A DNA stretch of 64,000 nt from Streptomyces halobius (GTDB lineage Bacteria > Actinomycetota > Actinomycetes > Streptomycetales > Streptomycetaceae), in contig NZ_CP086322.1 of the NCBI RefSeq assembly GCF_023277745.1, positions 7,688,001-7,752,000 on the forward strand, in the 5' to 3' direction. The notes below the pieces were generated by a model. The model did not search any database, was not told the DNA's origin, and saw only the letters and a program-made list of their open reading frames with translations. Numbering within the stretch: the first letter of the stretch is position 1; every line of letters begins with the position of its first letter. This document shows positions 1 to 8,990 of the stretch, piece by piece. Made by a program: the position numbers and the translations under genes.

Positions 1-621
1 GGTCTCGCGAATGTTTACGCGCAGACGCTCGGCACGATTTTCTCCAGCGCCGCCGAGAAGCCGTATGAGGTGGAACTGATCGTTGCCGAGGTCGGCAATG
101 CGCCGGAGGACGATCAAATTTATCGGCTGCCGCATGACGGCTCGATTGTGGATGAGCACGGTTCGGTTGCGGTGGGTGGCAACGCGGATCAGATCAGTAG
201 TTATCTGGACCAGCGTCACCGTGAGGGGATGACGCTGGGCGAGGCGCTGAAGCTGGCCGTCGATTCGCTGTCGCGGGACTCCAATGGCGGTGAGCGCACG
301 CTGACCGCGGAGCATCTTGAGGTGGCGACGCTGGATCGTACGCGGCCGCAGCAGCGGAAGTTCAAGCGGATTCTGGGGCGGCAGCTGTCGCGGTTGCTGG
401 GTGAGCACGCCGGTGCGGAGGCCGAGAAGGGCGCGGAAGGGGACGCCGGGGAGACGGCGGACGCGGGCGAGCCGGCGGGGAACGGTAAGGATGCCGGCAA
501 TGGCAAGGATGCCGGTGGTAAGGGGGCGAACGGGAAGGGCGGTTCCGGGGCTTCGGATGGGGATTCCGCGGATTCCGCCGGTTCGTCGGAAGGGTCTGAG
601 GGGTCGGGGACGAAGGACTGA
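1..621 (+). CDS. prcA: Proteasome alpha subunit PrcA, C-terminal part
   Basis: The reading frame is open from base 1, so the start lies outside the window. It begins GLANVYAQTLGTIFSSAAEK followed by PYEVELIVAEVG, a stretch typical of the actinobacterial 20S proteasome alpha subunit. The alpha ring gates the barrel and docks the ATPase Arc/Mpa that delivers pupylated proteins. The last ~75 residues form a low-complexity tail rich in Gly, Ala, Asp, Glu and Lys with a repeated GNGKDA, longer than the conserved fold and probably disordered. pafA follows 2.9 kb downstream on the same strand. An internal ATG at 70 is not a credible start because upstream residues are conserved. Confidence 0.95.
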   Translation, partial: GLANVYAQTLGTIFSSAAEKPYEVELIVAEVGNAPEDDQIYRLPHDGSIVDEHGSVAVGGNADQISSYLDQRHREGMTLGEALKLAVDSLSRDSNGGERTLTAEHLEVATLDRTRPQQRKFKRILGRQLSRLLGEHAGAEAEKGAEGDAGETADAGEPAGNGKDAGNGKDAGGKGANGKGGSGASDGDSADSAGSSEGSEGSGTKD

Positions 622-987
622 GCATCGCAGGCCGAGTGTCCCGGGCCGAGTGCCCAAGGACTGAGCAGTGTCTCCGGGACCGGTGCCCGGATCGCGCCCC
701 GGTGGGTCATCGCCCGCCGGGGCGCGTGGCGTTGGGGGAGGAGGCCACCCCTCAGGGGTTGGTCGAACGGATCCGCTAGGGGTGGGTGCATGGGGCCCCT
801 GCAGGCCGTCTACGCGGCGGGTGCGGGTGGTATTCCCGTGTGTGAGCGCGTTGTCGACGAGGAGTTGTCGACAAGGTGCGGTCGACGAAGCTGCTCGGAG
901 GGTGCGGTCGACGAGGCGTGGGCGGCAAGGTGTGTGCTGTGTCGAGGGGGCGCTGTCGGGGGTTGGTGAGGCGGTGCCTGGGTGGGC
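622..987. other. Intergenic spacer between convergent prcA and LacI-type gene
   Basis: No convincing gene is present. ORFs here are GC-rich frames without family signatures. The spacer holds an 87-base dispersed repeat (754-840, listed separately). It also holds four GTCGAC sites at 853, 867, 881 and 907 in a degenerate repeated context (TGCGGTCGACGA). I see no strong hairpin terminator for either gene. Confidence 0.6.
754..840 (+). repeat. Dispersed intergenic repeat, copy A
   Basis: This segment aligns over its whole length with 19637-19720. Shared blocks in order are AGGGGTTG, CGAAC, GATCC, CTA, GGGTG, GCCCCT, GGCC, ACG, GGCGGG, GCGGG, TGGT and TTCCCG. Identity is roughly 75-80% by eye with few gaps. 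Both copies are intergenic and read in the same direction, downstream of a + strand gene. Function unknown. Confidence 0.7.
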
Positions 988-2118
988 TTATGCCGTGGGG
1001 GCGGGGTCGGTGGGCGGTGGGGCGGTGGAGCCGCGGGTGATGAGCTGGACCGGGAGGGTGGGGGCCTCGGCTTGGATGCCGGCCAGTGTGGCCAGCAGGG
1101 CCCGCATGCCGGTCTCGCCGAATTCCTCGGCGGGCAGGCGTACGGTCGTCAGCTCCGGTTCGACGGCGACGGCGAGGGCCAGGTCGTCGAATCCGGTGAC
1201 GGAGACGTCTTCGGGGACCCGCAGGCCCAGTCGGCGGACGGCTTTGCAGGCGCCGGCGGCGATGATGTCGTCGTCGCAGAGCAGAGCGGTGGGGCGAGGG
1301 CCGGGGCCGGTCAGTGCGGCGTGCGCGGCGTGCAGTCCGGCGTCGACGCCGAGCGCGGCCGGGTGGTGGCGCAGCAGTGTGCCGGGGGTCTTGTGGAGCG
1401 CCTCGGCCAGGGCGTGGGCGCGGAGCCGGAAGGTCCAGGAGTCCACGCCGGCGGTGAGGTGGGTGATCCGGCGGTGGCCGAGGGTGTGCAGGTGGGTGGC
1501 CAACTGCCGTACGCCGTCGGCGATATCGAGGTTGACGGTGGCGGTGGCCCGGTCGTCGTCGGGGTCGCTGTCGAGCATCACCAGGGGGAGACCGGCGTCG
1601 CGTAGCGCGGTGAGGGAGTCGGCGGCCATGGAGGAGGCGATGACGCCGTCGAGGGTGGCGGAGGCGGAGTCGAAGGGGTCGGGAACCAAAGGGGCCCGCA
1701 TGGGCCTTCCGCTGTGGGGGGTGGAGGGCGACGGGTGGGCGGGGCCGGTTCCCTCGGGGGAGGGGTAGAGGACGACGCCGAAGCCGTGGGCGGCGGCGAT
1801 GCGGGCGGCGCCCGTGTAGACGCGGGCGAAGAATTCGGTGGTGAGGGCGGGGACGACGAGGAGCACGGTGCGGGTGCGGCCCATGCGGAGGCTGCGGGCG
1901 GCGAGGTTGGGGCGGTAGCCCAGTTCGCGGGCGGCGGTGCGGACCGCGTCGGCCTTGGCGGGGGAGACGCGGCCGCGCCATTTGTCGCCGAGGACAAGAG
2001 AGACGGCAGCCTGTGAGACGCCGGCGGCGCGGGCGACGTCCCGGCTGGTGACGCGGGTGGCGGCGGTCGGGCGGGGTGGCTCGCGGTGGGCCGGTGCGCT
2101 GGCCTCGTTACTGGTCAC
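988..2118 (-). CDS. LacI family transcriptional regulator
   Basis: An N-terminal LacI helix-turn-helix is visible (VTSRDVARAAGVSQAAVSLV, then LGDKWRGRVS). It is followed by a periplasmic-binding-protein-like sensor domain ending VSVTGFDDLALAVAVEPELT. Length is ~376 residues, normal to slightly long, with an extra segment around SPEGTGPAHPSPSTPHSG. The start chosen is GTG at 2118, preceded by AGGAG. An ATG at 2136 in the same frame lacks a Shine-Dalgarno sequence. The gene diverges from an MFS transporter, and a perfect 10+10 inverted repeat lies between them, so it probably controls itself and the transporter. The ligand (sugar or other) cannot be told. Confidence 0.9.
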   Translation of the reverse strand: MTSNEASAPAHREPPRPTAATRVTSRDVARAAGVSQAAVSLVLGDKWRGRVSPAKADAVRTAARELGYRPNLAARSLRMGRTRTVLLVVPALTTEFFARVYTGAARIAAAHGFGVVLYPSPEGTGPAHPSPSTPHSGRPMRAPLVPDPFDSASATLDGVIASSMAADSLTALRDAGLPLVMLDSDPDDDRATATVNLDIADGVRQLATHLHTLGHRRITHLTAGVDSWTFRLRAHALAEALHKTPGTLLRHHPAALGVDAGLHAAHAALTGPGPRPTALLCDDDIIAAGACKAVRRLGLRVPEDVSVTGFDDLALAVAVEPELTTVRLPAEEFGETGMRALLATLAGIQAEAPTLPVQLITRGSTAPPPTDPAPTA

Positions 2119-2177
2119 CGGTGTGTCACTCCTCATGTTCGGCCGCTGCGGGGTGGACCCGTGGGGTGCACCCATGG

Positions 2178-2204
2178 TACGTATAACGCCGCAGGTTATA
2201 CGTA
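2178..2204. promoter_or_regulatory. Inverted repeat in divergent promoter (candidate operator)
   Basis: TACGTATAAC (2178-2187), a 7-base spacer, then GTTATACGTA (2195-2204) form a perfect 10+10 inverted repeat. It is one of the few AT-rich spots in the region and lies 36 bases before the MFS start and 42-60 bases before the regulator start. A site bound by the LacI-type regulator is the simplest reading. The wide spacer is unusual for LacI proteins, whose sites are usually compact with a central CG. Confidence 0.65.
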
Positions 2205-2239
2205 TCACTTCGGGGCGGGCCGGACGGAGAGGGGCGGGC

Positions 2240-3499
2240 ATGGCCGCGGGATATGGGGAGCTGCTCAGGACCCGGCATGCGACGCGGCTCCTCGTGGGCA
2301 CCTTGGTCGGCAGGCTGCCGAACACCACCGCGCCGCTGGCCGTGGTGCTGTTCATCCGTGCCGAGGGCGGCAGCTACGCGCTCGCCGGCGCGCTCGCCGC
2401 GGTCTACGGCGTCTGCAACGCCATTGGCCAGCCGCTGCTGGGCCGGGCCGTGGATCTCTACGGCCAGCCGAGGGTGATGCTGCCCGCCGCGGTGCTCTCC
2501 GCCCTCGGGATGGCGTTGCTGGCCGCCGTCGGCCTGGATGCGCCGTGGCTTGCGTATCTCGCCATGGTGATCGCCGGTCTCTTCACCCCGCCGCTGGAGG
2601 GTGGCCTGCGGGCGCTGTGGCCCGGGGTTCTCAGGCGCGAGGACCGGGTGCATGCGGCGTACGCGCTGGACGCGGTCGCGCAGGAGGTTCTGTTCGCGGT
2701 GGGGCCGTTGCTGGTCACGCTGTCCGTGGCGGCCTGGTCGGAGCGGATCGCGGTGCTGGTGATCAATCTGATCGGGGTGCTGGGCGCGCTCTCCGTCGTC
2801 GTCTCGAAGCCGTCCCGGCAGTGGCGCAGCGCGCCGCGTGAGGCGCACTGGCTGGGCGCGCTGCGCTCCTCGGGGATGCTGGTGCTGATCGGGTCCTTCT
2901 TCTTCGTCGGGCTGGCGTTGGGCTCGATCGCGGTCGCGGCGGTGGCGTACTCGGACGAGCGCGGCGGCAGCATGATCTCCAGCTATCTGCTCTCCGCGCT
3001 TGGCGTCGGTGCGTTGGTCGGCGGTCTCGTCTATGGCGCCCGTGAGTGGCCGGGGCGTCCGGAAAGCCGGCTGCGGCTGCTGGTCGCCCTTCTGGCGGTG
3101 GGGTATCTGCCGCTGATGCTGGCTCCGGGGGTCGTCGCGATGACGGCGCTGGCGGGCCTCTCCGGTGTGTTCCTGGCGCCGGCGCTGGCCTGTGCGTTCG
3201 TGGTGGTGGACCGGCATGCGCCGAAGGGCACGGTGACGGAGGCGTTTTCGTGGCTGGTGACGACGTTCGGTGTCGGTGCGGCGGTGGGCTCCTCGGTGGT
3301 GGGACCGGTGCTGGAGTTCGGCGGTCCGGCGGCGGGCTTCGCGGTGGCCGGTGCCGGCGGGGTGGCGGCGCTGCTTGTACTTTTGTCGACGAAGCGATTT
3401 CTGGGGGATCCCGTGCGGCGTACGGAGAGTGCCCGCTCGGCGGAAAATGATCGAAACGGGGCCGCCGAACCCGGTTTCAGAGCAGGCCATCAGGCGTAA
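2240..3499 (+). CDS. MFS transporter
   Basis: A 419-residue protein with about twelve hydrophobic segments, starting MAAGYGELLRTRHATRLLVG. The opening resembles YhjX/YdgH-type major facilitator proteins that start with a short cytoplasmic helix before TM1. ATG 2240 follows GGAGAGGGG. Upstream in-frame starts would run through the divergent regulator's promoter. The substrate is unknown. Its stop codon TAA (3497-3499) forms part of the likely -10 of pafA (TAATGT), so the two genes almost touch. It is probably controlled by the divergent LacI-type regulator. Confidence 0.88.
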   Translation: MAAGYGELLRTRHATRLLVGTLVGRLPNTTAPLAVVLFIRAEGGSYALAGALAAVYGVCNAIGQPLLGRAVDLYGQPRVMLPAAVLSALGMALLAAVGLDAPWLAYLAMVIAGLFTPPLEGGLRALWPGVLRREDRVHAAYALDAVAQEVLFAVGPLLVTLSVAAWSERIAVLVINLIGVLGALSVVVSKPSRQWRSAPREAHWLGALRSSGMLVLIGSFFFVGLALGSIAVAAVAYSDERGGSMISSYLLSALGVGALVGGLVYGAREWPGRPESRLRLLVALLAVGYLPLMLAPGVVAMTALAGLSGVFLAPALACAFVVVDRHAPKGTVTEAFSWLVTTFGVGAAVGSSVVGPVLEFGGPAAGFAVAGAGGVAALLVLLSTKRFLGDPVRRTESARSAENDRNGAAEPGFRAGHQA

Positions 3500-3508
3500 T
3501 GTTCAGTC

Positions 3509-4870
3509 ATGGACCGCCGCATTTTCGGGCTGGAGAACGAGTACGGCGTCACGTGCACGTTCAGGGGACAGCGCCGACTGTCGCCTGACGAAGTGGCGCG
3601 GTACCTCTTCCGCCGTGTTGTGTCATGGGGCCGCAGCAGCAATGTCTTCCTGCGGAACGGCGCCCGCCTGTACTTGGACGTGGGATCGCATCCGGAATAC
3701 GCAACCCCCGAGTGCGACAACGTGACCGAACTGGTCACCCACGACAAGTCCGGCGAGCGCATTCTCGAAGGACTGCTCGTCGACGCTGAACGCCGCCTGC
3801 ACGAGGAGGGAATCGCGGGCGACGTCTATCTCTTCAAGAACAACACCGATTCGGCGGGAAACTCCTACGGCTGTCACGAGAACTACCTCGTCGCCCGTCA
3901 TGGTGAGTTCTCCCGGCTCGCGGACATCCTCATTCCGTTCCTCGTCACCCGCCAGCTGCTGTGCGGTGCGGGCAAGGTGCTGCAGACGCCGCGGGGCGCC
4001 GTCTACTGTGTCAGTCAGCGTGCCGAGCACATCTGGGAGGGGGTCTCCTCGGCGACGACCCGTTCCCGTCCGATCATCAATACCCGCGATGAGCCGCATG
4101 CGGACGCCGAGCGTTATCGCCGGCTGCATGTGATCGTCGGTGATTCCAATATGTCCGAGACGACCATGCTGCTGAAGGTCGGGGCCACCGACCTCGTCCT
4201 GCGTATGATCGAGGCGGGCACGGTCATGCGTGATCTGACGCTGGAGAATCCGATCCGGGCGATCCGCGAGGTCAGTCATGACACCACCGGCCAGCGCAAG
4301 GTGCGGCTGGCCAGCGGGCGGGAGGCATCGGCTCTCGAAGTGCAGCAGGAGTACTACGAAAAGGCCGTCGATTTCTGCGACCGCCGGGGAATCCGGACGG
4401 GTACCGTCGAGCGGGTCCTGGAGTTGTGGGGCCGCACCCTTGAGTCGATCCGGGACCAGGAGCTCGACCGTATCGCGACGGAGATCGACTGGGTGATGAA
4501 GCATCAGCTCATCGAGCGGTACCGCACGAAGAACAACATCTCCATGTCCCACCCACGAGTGGCGCAGATAGACCTCGCGTATCACGACATTCACCGTCGC
4601 CGGGGGCTTTACTACCTGCTGGAGCGGAAGGGCCAAGCGGTACGGATCTGCAACGACTTGAAGATCTTCGAGGGCAAGTCGGTGCCGCCGCAGACCACCC
4701 GCGCCCGGCTGCGTGGGGACTTCATCCGGCGGGCGCAGGAACAGCGCCGCGATTTCACCGTCGACTGGGTGCATCTCAAGCTGAACGACCAGGCGCAGCG
4801 CACGGTTCTGTGCAAGGACCCGTTCCGTTCGGTCGACGACAGGGTGGAGAAGCTGATCGCCGGGATGTGA
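3509..4870 (+). CDS. pafA: Pup-protein ligase PafA
   Basis: PafA joins the C-terminal glutamate of Pup to lysines of target proteins using ATP and so marks them for the proteasome. The 453-residue length is typical. Family signatures are the N-terminal [27 protein letters not shown] (Asp57 is the expected catalytic aspartate), [23 protein letters not shown] and [22 protein letters not shown]. No Shine-Dalgarno precedes the ATG. TAATGT ends exactly six bases before it, so the mRNA is probably leaderless. The preceding MFS gene ends ten bases upstream. A strong hairpin follows the stop. Confidence 0.97.
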   Translation: MDRRIFGLENEYGVTCTFRGQRRLSPDEVARYLFRRVVSWGRSSNVFLRNGARLYLDVGSHPEYATPECDNVTELVTHDKSGERILEGLLVDAERRLHEEGIAGDVYLFKNNTDSAGNSYGCHENYLVARHGEFSRLADILIPFLVTRQLLCGAGKVLQTPRGAVYCVSQRAEHIWEGVSSATTRSRPIINTRDEPHADAERYRRLHVIVGDSNMSETTMLLKVGATDLVLRMIEAGTVMRDLTLENPIRAIREVSHDTTGQRKVRLASGREASALEVQQEYYEKAVDFCDRRGIRTGTVERVLELWGRTLESIRDQELDRIATEIDWVMKHQLIERYRTKNNISMSHPRVAQIDLAYHDIHRRRGLYYLLERKGQAVRICNDLKIFEGKSVPPQTTRARLRGDFIRRAQEQRRDFTVDWVHLKLNDQAQRTVLCKDPFRSVDDRVEKLIAGM

Positions 4871-4889
4871 CCCGCGGGGAATGCGGTGG

Positions 4890-4919
4890 TGTGCCGGGAG
4901 CGTGAATGCTCCCGGCACA
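4890..4919 (+). terminator. Hairpin terminator after pafA
   Basis: TGTGCCGGGAGC (4890-4901) and GCTCCCGGCACA (4908-4919) are perfectly complementary 12-base arms around a 6-base loop. A T/G-rich stretch follows. It lies 20 bases past the pafA stop. Confidence 0.85.
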
Positions 4920-5007
4920 TTGCTGTGTTGTGGCGGGAAACGCCCGGGGAAACAGGTCGTAGAGTGGCGAGCATCGCCCATCCACCCCCACGAGCCGAGT
5001 TGGACAG

Positions 5008-6045
5008 ATGCTGAATTCTCCCGGGGGACACCCCCCGTACCGCTCGTTCACGAAGCGCACCCGTCGTGCCGCCGCCGCGCTGGCCGTGCCCCTTCTGCTG
5101 TTCACCGCCGCTTGCGGGACGGAGGACGGCAAGGACTCGGCCGCGAAGGCGGTCGCCACGGTGAAGGGCGACGTCGGGGACAAACCCAAGATCACCGTCA
5201 AGAAGAACGCGAAGGCGCCCGACCAGGTGGTCACCACGACCGTCGTCGAGGGCAAGGGCGCCGCCGTGAAGTCCGGCGACAACGTGCGTGTGGACTACGC
5301 GGGCCAGACGATGAAGGGCGACAGTTTCGGCAGCAGCTGGGACGTCCAGCCCGGCGCGGACAAGAAGGCCCCCAAGCGGCAGCTGGTCTTCGCGCTCAAC
5401 GATCAGCTGCCGCAGATGCAGCAGACGCTGCCGGTCCCGGTGAAGGCGCTGCAGGCGCTGGAGGGCAAGAAGGCCGGCAGCCGGGTCGAGGTGGAGGGGA
5501 CCGCCAAGGCGCTCGTCGGTGAGGTGAACCCGCAGGCGGGCATCAAGCCCGACGACGGCCTGGTGTTCGTCTTCGATATCGCCGGTGCCAAGCATGTCGA
5601 CAAGAAGGCGATGGCCGAGGGTGAGCAGGCGGCGCCGGAGGAGGGGATGCCGGTGGTGAAGGCCGAGGGGCAGAAGCCCGCGACGATCACCATTCCCAAG
5701 GGCCGGAAGGCGCCCACCGAGCTCAAGCAGCAGGTGCTCATCAAGGGCAAGGGCCCCGAGGTGAAGGCCCGTGACGCGCTGGTCGCCCAGTACACCGGCG
5801 TGCGGTGGCGGGACGGCAAGAAGTTCGACTCCTCCTGGGACCACGACGGGGCGACCGCCTTCCAGATCGGCACCGGGAGCGTCGTCAAGGGCTGGGACAA
5901 GGGGCTGGTCGGCAAGCACGTCGGTGACCGGGTGCTGCTCGCGATCCCCGCGGACCTCGCCTACGGGGACGAGCCCCCGCAGGGCAGCGGTCTCGACAAG
6001 GGAGACTCGCTGGTCTTCGTGGTCGACATCGTCGGCACGTTCTGA
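5008..6045 (+). CDS. FKBP-type peptidyl-prolyl isomerase, two-domain lipoprotein
   Basis: A 345-residue protein. A basic N-terminus (KRTRR), a hydrophobic stretch and LLLFTAACG suggest a lipoprotein signal with lipidated Cys36, although Thr at -3 is not the classical lipobox residue. Two FKBP-like regions follow. The first, around residues 65-195, is degenerate. The second, ~220-345, is canonical with KFDSSWDHDG, GWDKGLVGKHVGDRVLLAIP and DLAYGDEPP. It should catalyse proline isomerisation in exported proteins outside the membrane. The separate cytoplasmic FKBP starts 57 bases downstream and may be co-transcribed. The start at ATG 5008 has only a weak ribosome site. Confidence 0.9.
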   Translation: MLNSPGGHPPYRSFTKRTRRAAAALAVPLLLFTAACGTEDGKDSAAKAVATVKGDVGDKPKITVKKNAKAPDQVVTTTVVEGKGAAVKSGDNVRVDYAGQTMKGDSFGSSWDVQPGADKKAPKRQLVFALNDQLPQMQQTLPVPVKALQALEGKKAGSRVEVEGTAKALVGEVNPQAGIKPDDGLVFVFDIAGAKHVDKKAMAEGEQAAPEEGMPVVKAEGQKPATITIPKGRKAPTELKQQVLIKGKGPEVKARDALVAQYTGVRWRDGKKFDSSWDHDGATAFQIGTGSVVKGWDKGLVGKHVGDRVLLAIPADLAYGDEPPQGSGLDKGDSLVFVVDIVGTF

Positions 6046-6102
6046 CCTGCATCTGCGAGACTGGCGCGGCAATCGTAAAGATTCGTAAGTAGGAGCACAT
6101 TC

Positions 6103-6477
6103 GTGAACATCGACAAGCCCGAGATCGACTTTCCTGAGGGCCCGGCTCCCACCGAGCTGGAGATCGTGGACCTGAAGGAGGGCGACGGGCCGGTCGCCAA
6201 GGCGGGAGACATGGTCTCCGTCCACTACGTCGGCGTGTCCTTCAGCAGCGGCGAGGAGTTCGACGCGAGCTGGAACCGCGGCAAGCCGCTGCAGTTCCAG
6301 CTGGGCGCCGGCCAGGTCATCCCCGGCTGGGACCAGGGTGTGCAGGGCATGAAGGTCGGCGGCCGCCGCCGGCTGACCATCCCGCCGCACCTGGCGTACG
6401 GCGAACGTGGCGCCGGCGGCGGCCGCATCGCGCCGAACGAGACGCTGATCTTCGTCTGCGATCTGGTCTCCGTCTGA
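6103..6477 (+). CDS. FKBP-type peptidyl-prolyl cis-trans isomerase, cytoplasmic
   Basis: A single-domain FKBP of 124 residues, the usual size. Conserved features are VSVHYVGVSFSSGEEFDASW, QLGAGQVIPGWDQGVQGMKV, GGRRRLTIPPHLAYGERGAG and the C-terminal LIFVCDLVSV. It has no signal peptide, so it acts in the cytoplasm. The ATG... start is GTG 6103, preceded by AGGAG at 6091-6095. It follows the lipoprotein FKBP and is closed by a strong terminator at 6493-6553, so the two isomerase genes probably form one unit. Confidence 0.95.
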   Translation: MNIDKPEIDFPEGPAPTELEIVDLKEGDGPVAKAGDMVSVHYVGVSFSSGEEFDASWNRGKPLQFQLGAGQVIPGWDQGVQGMKVGGRRRLTIPPHLAYGERGAGGGRIAPNETLIFVCDLVSV

Positions 6478-6492
6478 GACCACCGCTGACCC

Positions 6493-6553
6493 GCCGAGGG
6501 CCCGTGCCTTTCCGGACTCCGTCCGGAACCGGAGGCATGGGCCCTCGGCTTTT
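6493..6553 (+). terminator. Rho-independent terminator after FKBP gene
   Basis: GCCGAGGGCCCGTGCC (6493-6508) pairs with GGCATGGGCCCTCGGC (6534-6549) with one G-T pair. The loop itself holds a TCCGGA-type stem. TTTT follows directly. Confidence 0.9.
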
Positions 6554-6612
6554 GCCGCGGGCACCCTGAGCGGTACGGTCATCGGTCGGGAGTACAACGA
6601 GAAAGGGCGTCG

Positions 6613-7629
6613 ATGGCGATTGCCAAGGCCGAGCGGCTGATGAACCTGGCGCTGTGCCTGCTGGGGACGCGACGCCCGCTGACCAAGCGTGAGCTGCGGT
6701 CGTCCATCGAGGCTTACGTCGAGGCCTTCGGGCCGGGCAACCGCGCGGCCTTCGGGCCGGGAAACACCGCGTCGAACAGCGACGACTCCTTCAGCCGCAT
6801 GTTCGAGCGGGACAAGGAGGATCTGCGCGAACTGGGCCTGGTGATCGAGACCGTCGACGGCATCGACGGCGAGGTCGGCTATGTGGCCCGCCGCGACAGC
6901 AACCGTCTCCCCCCGATCACACTGGACGCCGAGGAGGCCGCCGCCCTCGGGCTGGCCGCCAAGATCTGGCAGCAGGCCCGGCTCGCGGGCGCCGCCAGCG
7001 GCGCGCTGCAGAAGCTGCGGGCGGCCGGTATGCCGCTGGCCGCCGACGGCGCGGACATGGACGGCGGGCAGCCGCACAGCGCCCTCGAACCCCGCATCCC
7101 GGCCCACGAGGCGGCCTTCGAACCGCTGATGCTGGCCTGCCGGGACCGCCGCCCGGTGGTCTTCGACTACCGCAAGTCCAATGCCGCGCGACCCGAGCGG
7201 CGGCAGGTCGAACCGTGGATCCTGGAGTGCTGGCGCGGCCACTGGTACGTCGCCGGCTGGGACCGCGAACGCAAGGGGGAGCGGGTCTTCCGGCTCTCCC
7301 GGATCACCGGCAAGGTCCGTTCCCGGCAAGGGAGGTTCACCGCGCCGGTGCCCGATCACGTCACCGTCCGCGAAACCGTCGAGAGCTGGGCCGGCGAGAC
7401 CGCCACCGGCACCGCCAGGATCAGGCTCCGCGCCGACCACGGCTATCCGCTGCGCGCCCGCGCGCTCTCCGTACGGGTGTTGGGCGACGGCTGGGACGAG
7501 CTGGAAATCCCCAACGGGCACGGACTCGACGCCTGGCTGGTGGAGTTCGGGCCGGACGTGGTGGTGCTGGAACCCGCCGAGCTGCGGGCCGATGTCGTCG
7601 ACCGGCTGCGCGCCGTGGCCAAGGGCTGA
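6613..7629 (+). CDS. pafB: WYL-domain transcriptional regulator PafB
   Basis: A 338-residue protein with an N-terminal winged-helix (AKAERLMNLALCLLGTRRPL, then TKRELR) and a WYL domain at about residues 160-240 (VVFDYRKSN, VEPWILECWRGHWYVAGWDR). With PafC it forms the activator of the mycobacterial DNA-damage response, and the same role is likely here. An oddity is a tandem eight-residue unit AFGPGNRA/AFGPGNTA at residues ~38-53, encoded by a 24-base duplication (6723-6761) just after the DNA-binding domain. pafC starts 17 bases downstream. A GAAAGGG ribosome site precedes ATG 6613. Confidence 0.93.
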   Translation: MAIAKAERLMNLALCLLGTRRPLTKRELRSSIEAYVEAFGPGNRAAFGPGNTASNSDDSFSRMFERDKEDLRELGLVIETVDGIDGEVGYVARRDSNRLPPITLDAEEAAALGLAAKIWQQARLAGAASGALQKLRAAGMPLAADGADMDGGQPHSALEPRIPAHEAAFEPLMLACRDRRPVVFDYRKSNAARPERRQVEPWILECWRGHWYVAGWDRERKGERVFRLSRITGKVRSRQGRFTAPVPDHVTVRETVESWAGETATGTARIRLRADHGYPLRARALSVRVLGDGWDELEIPNGHGLDAWLVEFGPDVVVLEPAELRADVVDRLRAVAKG

Positions 7630-7646
7630 GAGGGACGAAGACACCC

Positions 7647-8597
7647 ATGGCTACCAACGCGATCGACCAGACCCGCCGGATGCTGTCCCTGGTGACATAT
7701 CTGCGGGAGCGCCCCGGTGCCCGCGTCGCCGAGGTCGCCCGCGCCTTCGGCATCACCGAGGACGAGCTGATCGCCGACCTCGACGTGCTGCCGATGTGCG
7801 GTACCAGCTTCCGGGGCGGCGACCTCCTGGACATCGACACCGACGGCGACCGCATCTGGTGGCACAACCCCGACGACGTCGCCGAACCGCTGCGGCTGGC
7901 GGCCGACGAGGCCACCGCGCTGCTGGTCGCGGCCCGCGCCGTGGCCACCCTCCCGGGACTTCGCGAGGGCGACCGGCAGGCCCTGCTGCGGGCCACCGCC
8001 AAGCTGGAGGCGGCGGCCGGCGAGGCGGCCGGCGCCAGCTCCCGGCTCTCGGTCACCTTCGAGTCCGAGGGCGGGGTCTTCGCCGACGTGGACCGCGCCA
8101 TCGCCGAGCGGCGCCGGCTGTGGCTGCGCTACTACTCGCCGGCCCGCGACGAGCTGACCGAGCGCGAGGTGGACCCGATCCGGCTCTTCGCCGTCGGCCA
8201 CACCTACGTAGAGGCGTGGTGCCGGCTCTCGGAGGCCCGGCGGACCTTCCGGCTGGACCGGGTCGCCGAGATCAAACTGCTGGACGCGCCCGCCGACCCG
8301 CCGCCGATCGAGCTGCGTGATCTGTCCGAGGGCCTGGTGCAGCCCGCGGCCGAGGACCCCGAGGTGGCCGTCGAGGTCGGGCCGGGCGGCCGCTGGGTCG
8401 CCGAGTACTACCCGCACGACAGCGCCGAGGAACTGCCCGACGGCGGACTGCGCATCACCTTGCGCACCCCCGAGCCGGCCTCACTGCGGCGCCTCGCGCT
8501 GCGCCTCGGCAAGGACGGCCGGATCGTCTCGCCGCCGGCACTCGCCGACAGCGCGCGGCAGGCGGCGGCCCAGGCGCTCGCGGCGTACGGCGAGTGA
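7647..8597 (+). CDS. pafC: WYL-domain transcriptional regulator PafC
   Basis: A 316-residue partner of PafB. It opens MATNAIDQTRRMLSLVTYLR with an HTH (GARVAEVARAFGITEDELIA). The WYL-type core lies around RRLWLRYYSPARDELTEREV and RLFAVGHTYVEAWCR, and a C-terminal extension follows. The frame is open far upstream, but ATG 7647 is chosen because GAGAGGGACGAAG precedes it and upstream codons are antisense-like shadow of pafB. It is translated directly after pafB, as usual in actinobacteria, and the two act as a complex. The proteasome-accessory name comes from old neighbourhood, not function. Confidence 0.93.
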   Translation: MATNAIDQTRRMLSLVTYLRERPGARVAEVARAFGITEDELIADLDVLPMCGTSFRGGDLLDIDTDGDRIWWHNPDDVAEPLRLAADEATALLVAARAVATLPGLREGDRQALLRATAKLEAAAGEAAGASSRLSVTFESEGGVFADVDRAIAERRRLWLRYYSPARDELTEREVDPIRLFAVGHTYVEAWCRLSEARRTFRLDRVAEIKLLDAPADPPPIELRDLSEGLVQPAAEDPEVAVEVGPGGRWVAEYYPHDSAEELPDGGLRITLRTPEPASLRRLALRLGKDGRIVSPPALADSARQAAAQALAAYGE

Positions 8598-8688
8598 GCG
8601 CAGGCGCACCGGGCTCCACGGGTAGGGGCCCGGTCACCGTGGGCACGGATCGCCGTAAGCTCCGATCACCGCAAGGAGGCAGCGAAGG

Positions 8689-8934
8689 ATGACGACCACG
8701 ATGGCGACGATGACCGCTCCGGTGCTCTTCAAGGCGGCCTGCCCGGTCTGCCGGGGCCGTTTCGAACTGGCCTCGGAGGCCTTCCGGCTGGCGATCGGTG
8801 CCAGCAGCCGCACCACCTTCTACTCCTTCACCTGCCCCGACTGCGGCAGTCCGGTGCGCAAGCCGGCCGGCGAGCGGATCGTCGAGCTGCTGACCGACGG
8901 CGGGGTGCGGACGCTGCGGCTGCACACCGGCTGA
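8689..8934 (+). CDS. Small zinc-ribbon-like conserved protein
   Basis: An 81-residue protein with two CxxC pairs, CPVC at residues 18-21 and CPDC at 49-52. The arrangement suggests a single zinc-binding ribbon. Between them lies FELASEAFRLAIGASSRTTF. No catalytic motif or membrane segment is seen. A gene like this commonly sits between pafC and tatA in Streptomyces, but its function is unknown to me. ATG 8689 has AAGGAGG upstream. An ATG four codons later is possible. Confidence 0.75.
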   Translation: MTTTMATMTAPVLFKAACPVCRGRFELASEAFRLAIGASSRTTFYSFTCPDCGSPVRKPAGERIVELLTDGGVRTLRLHTG

Positions 8935-8990
8935 GCCGACCGGCGCGACGTGGAAGGGCTTCCTCCAGGGACGCCCGATAGGCTCGCCCC

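Noticed and set aside
668..1768. Plus-strand frame across the prcA-LacI spacer
   Set aside because: Runs antisense through the LacI gene and has no recognisable domain or ribosome site.
4612..7644. 1010-codon open frame on the minus strand
   Set aside because: It lies antisense to pafA, both FKBP genes and pafB, all clearly real. GC-rich third positions keep the opposite frame open; no family signature.
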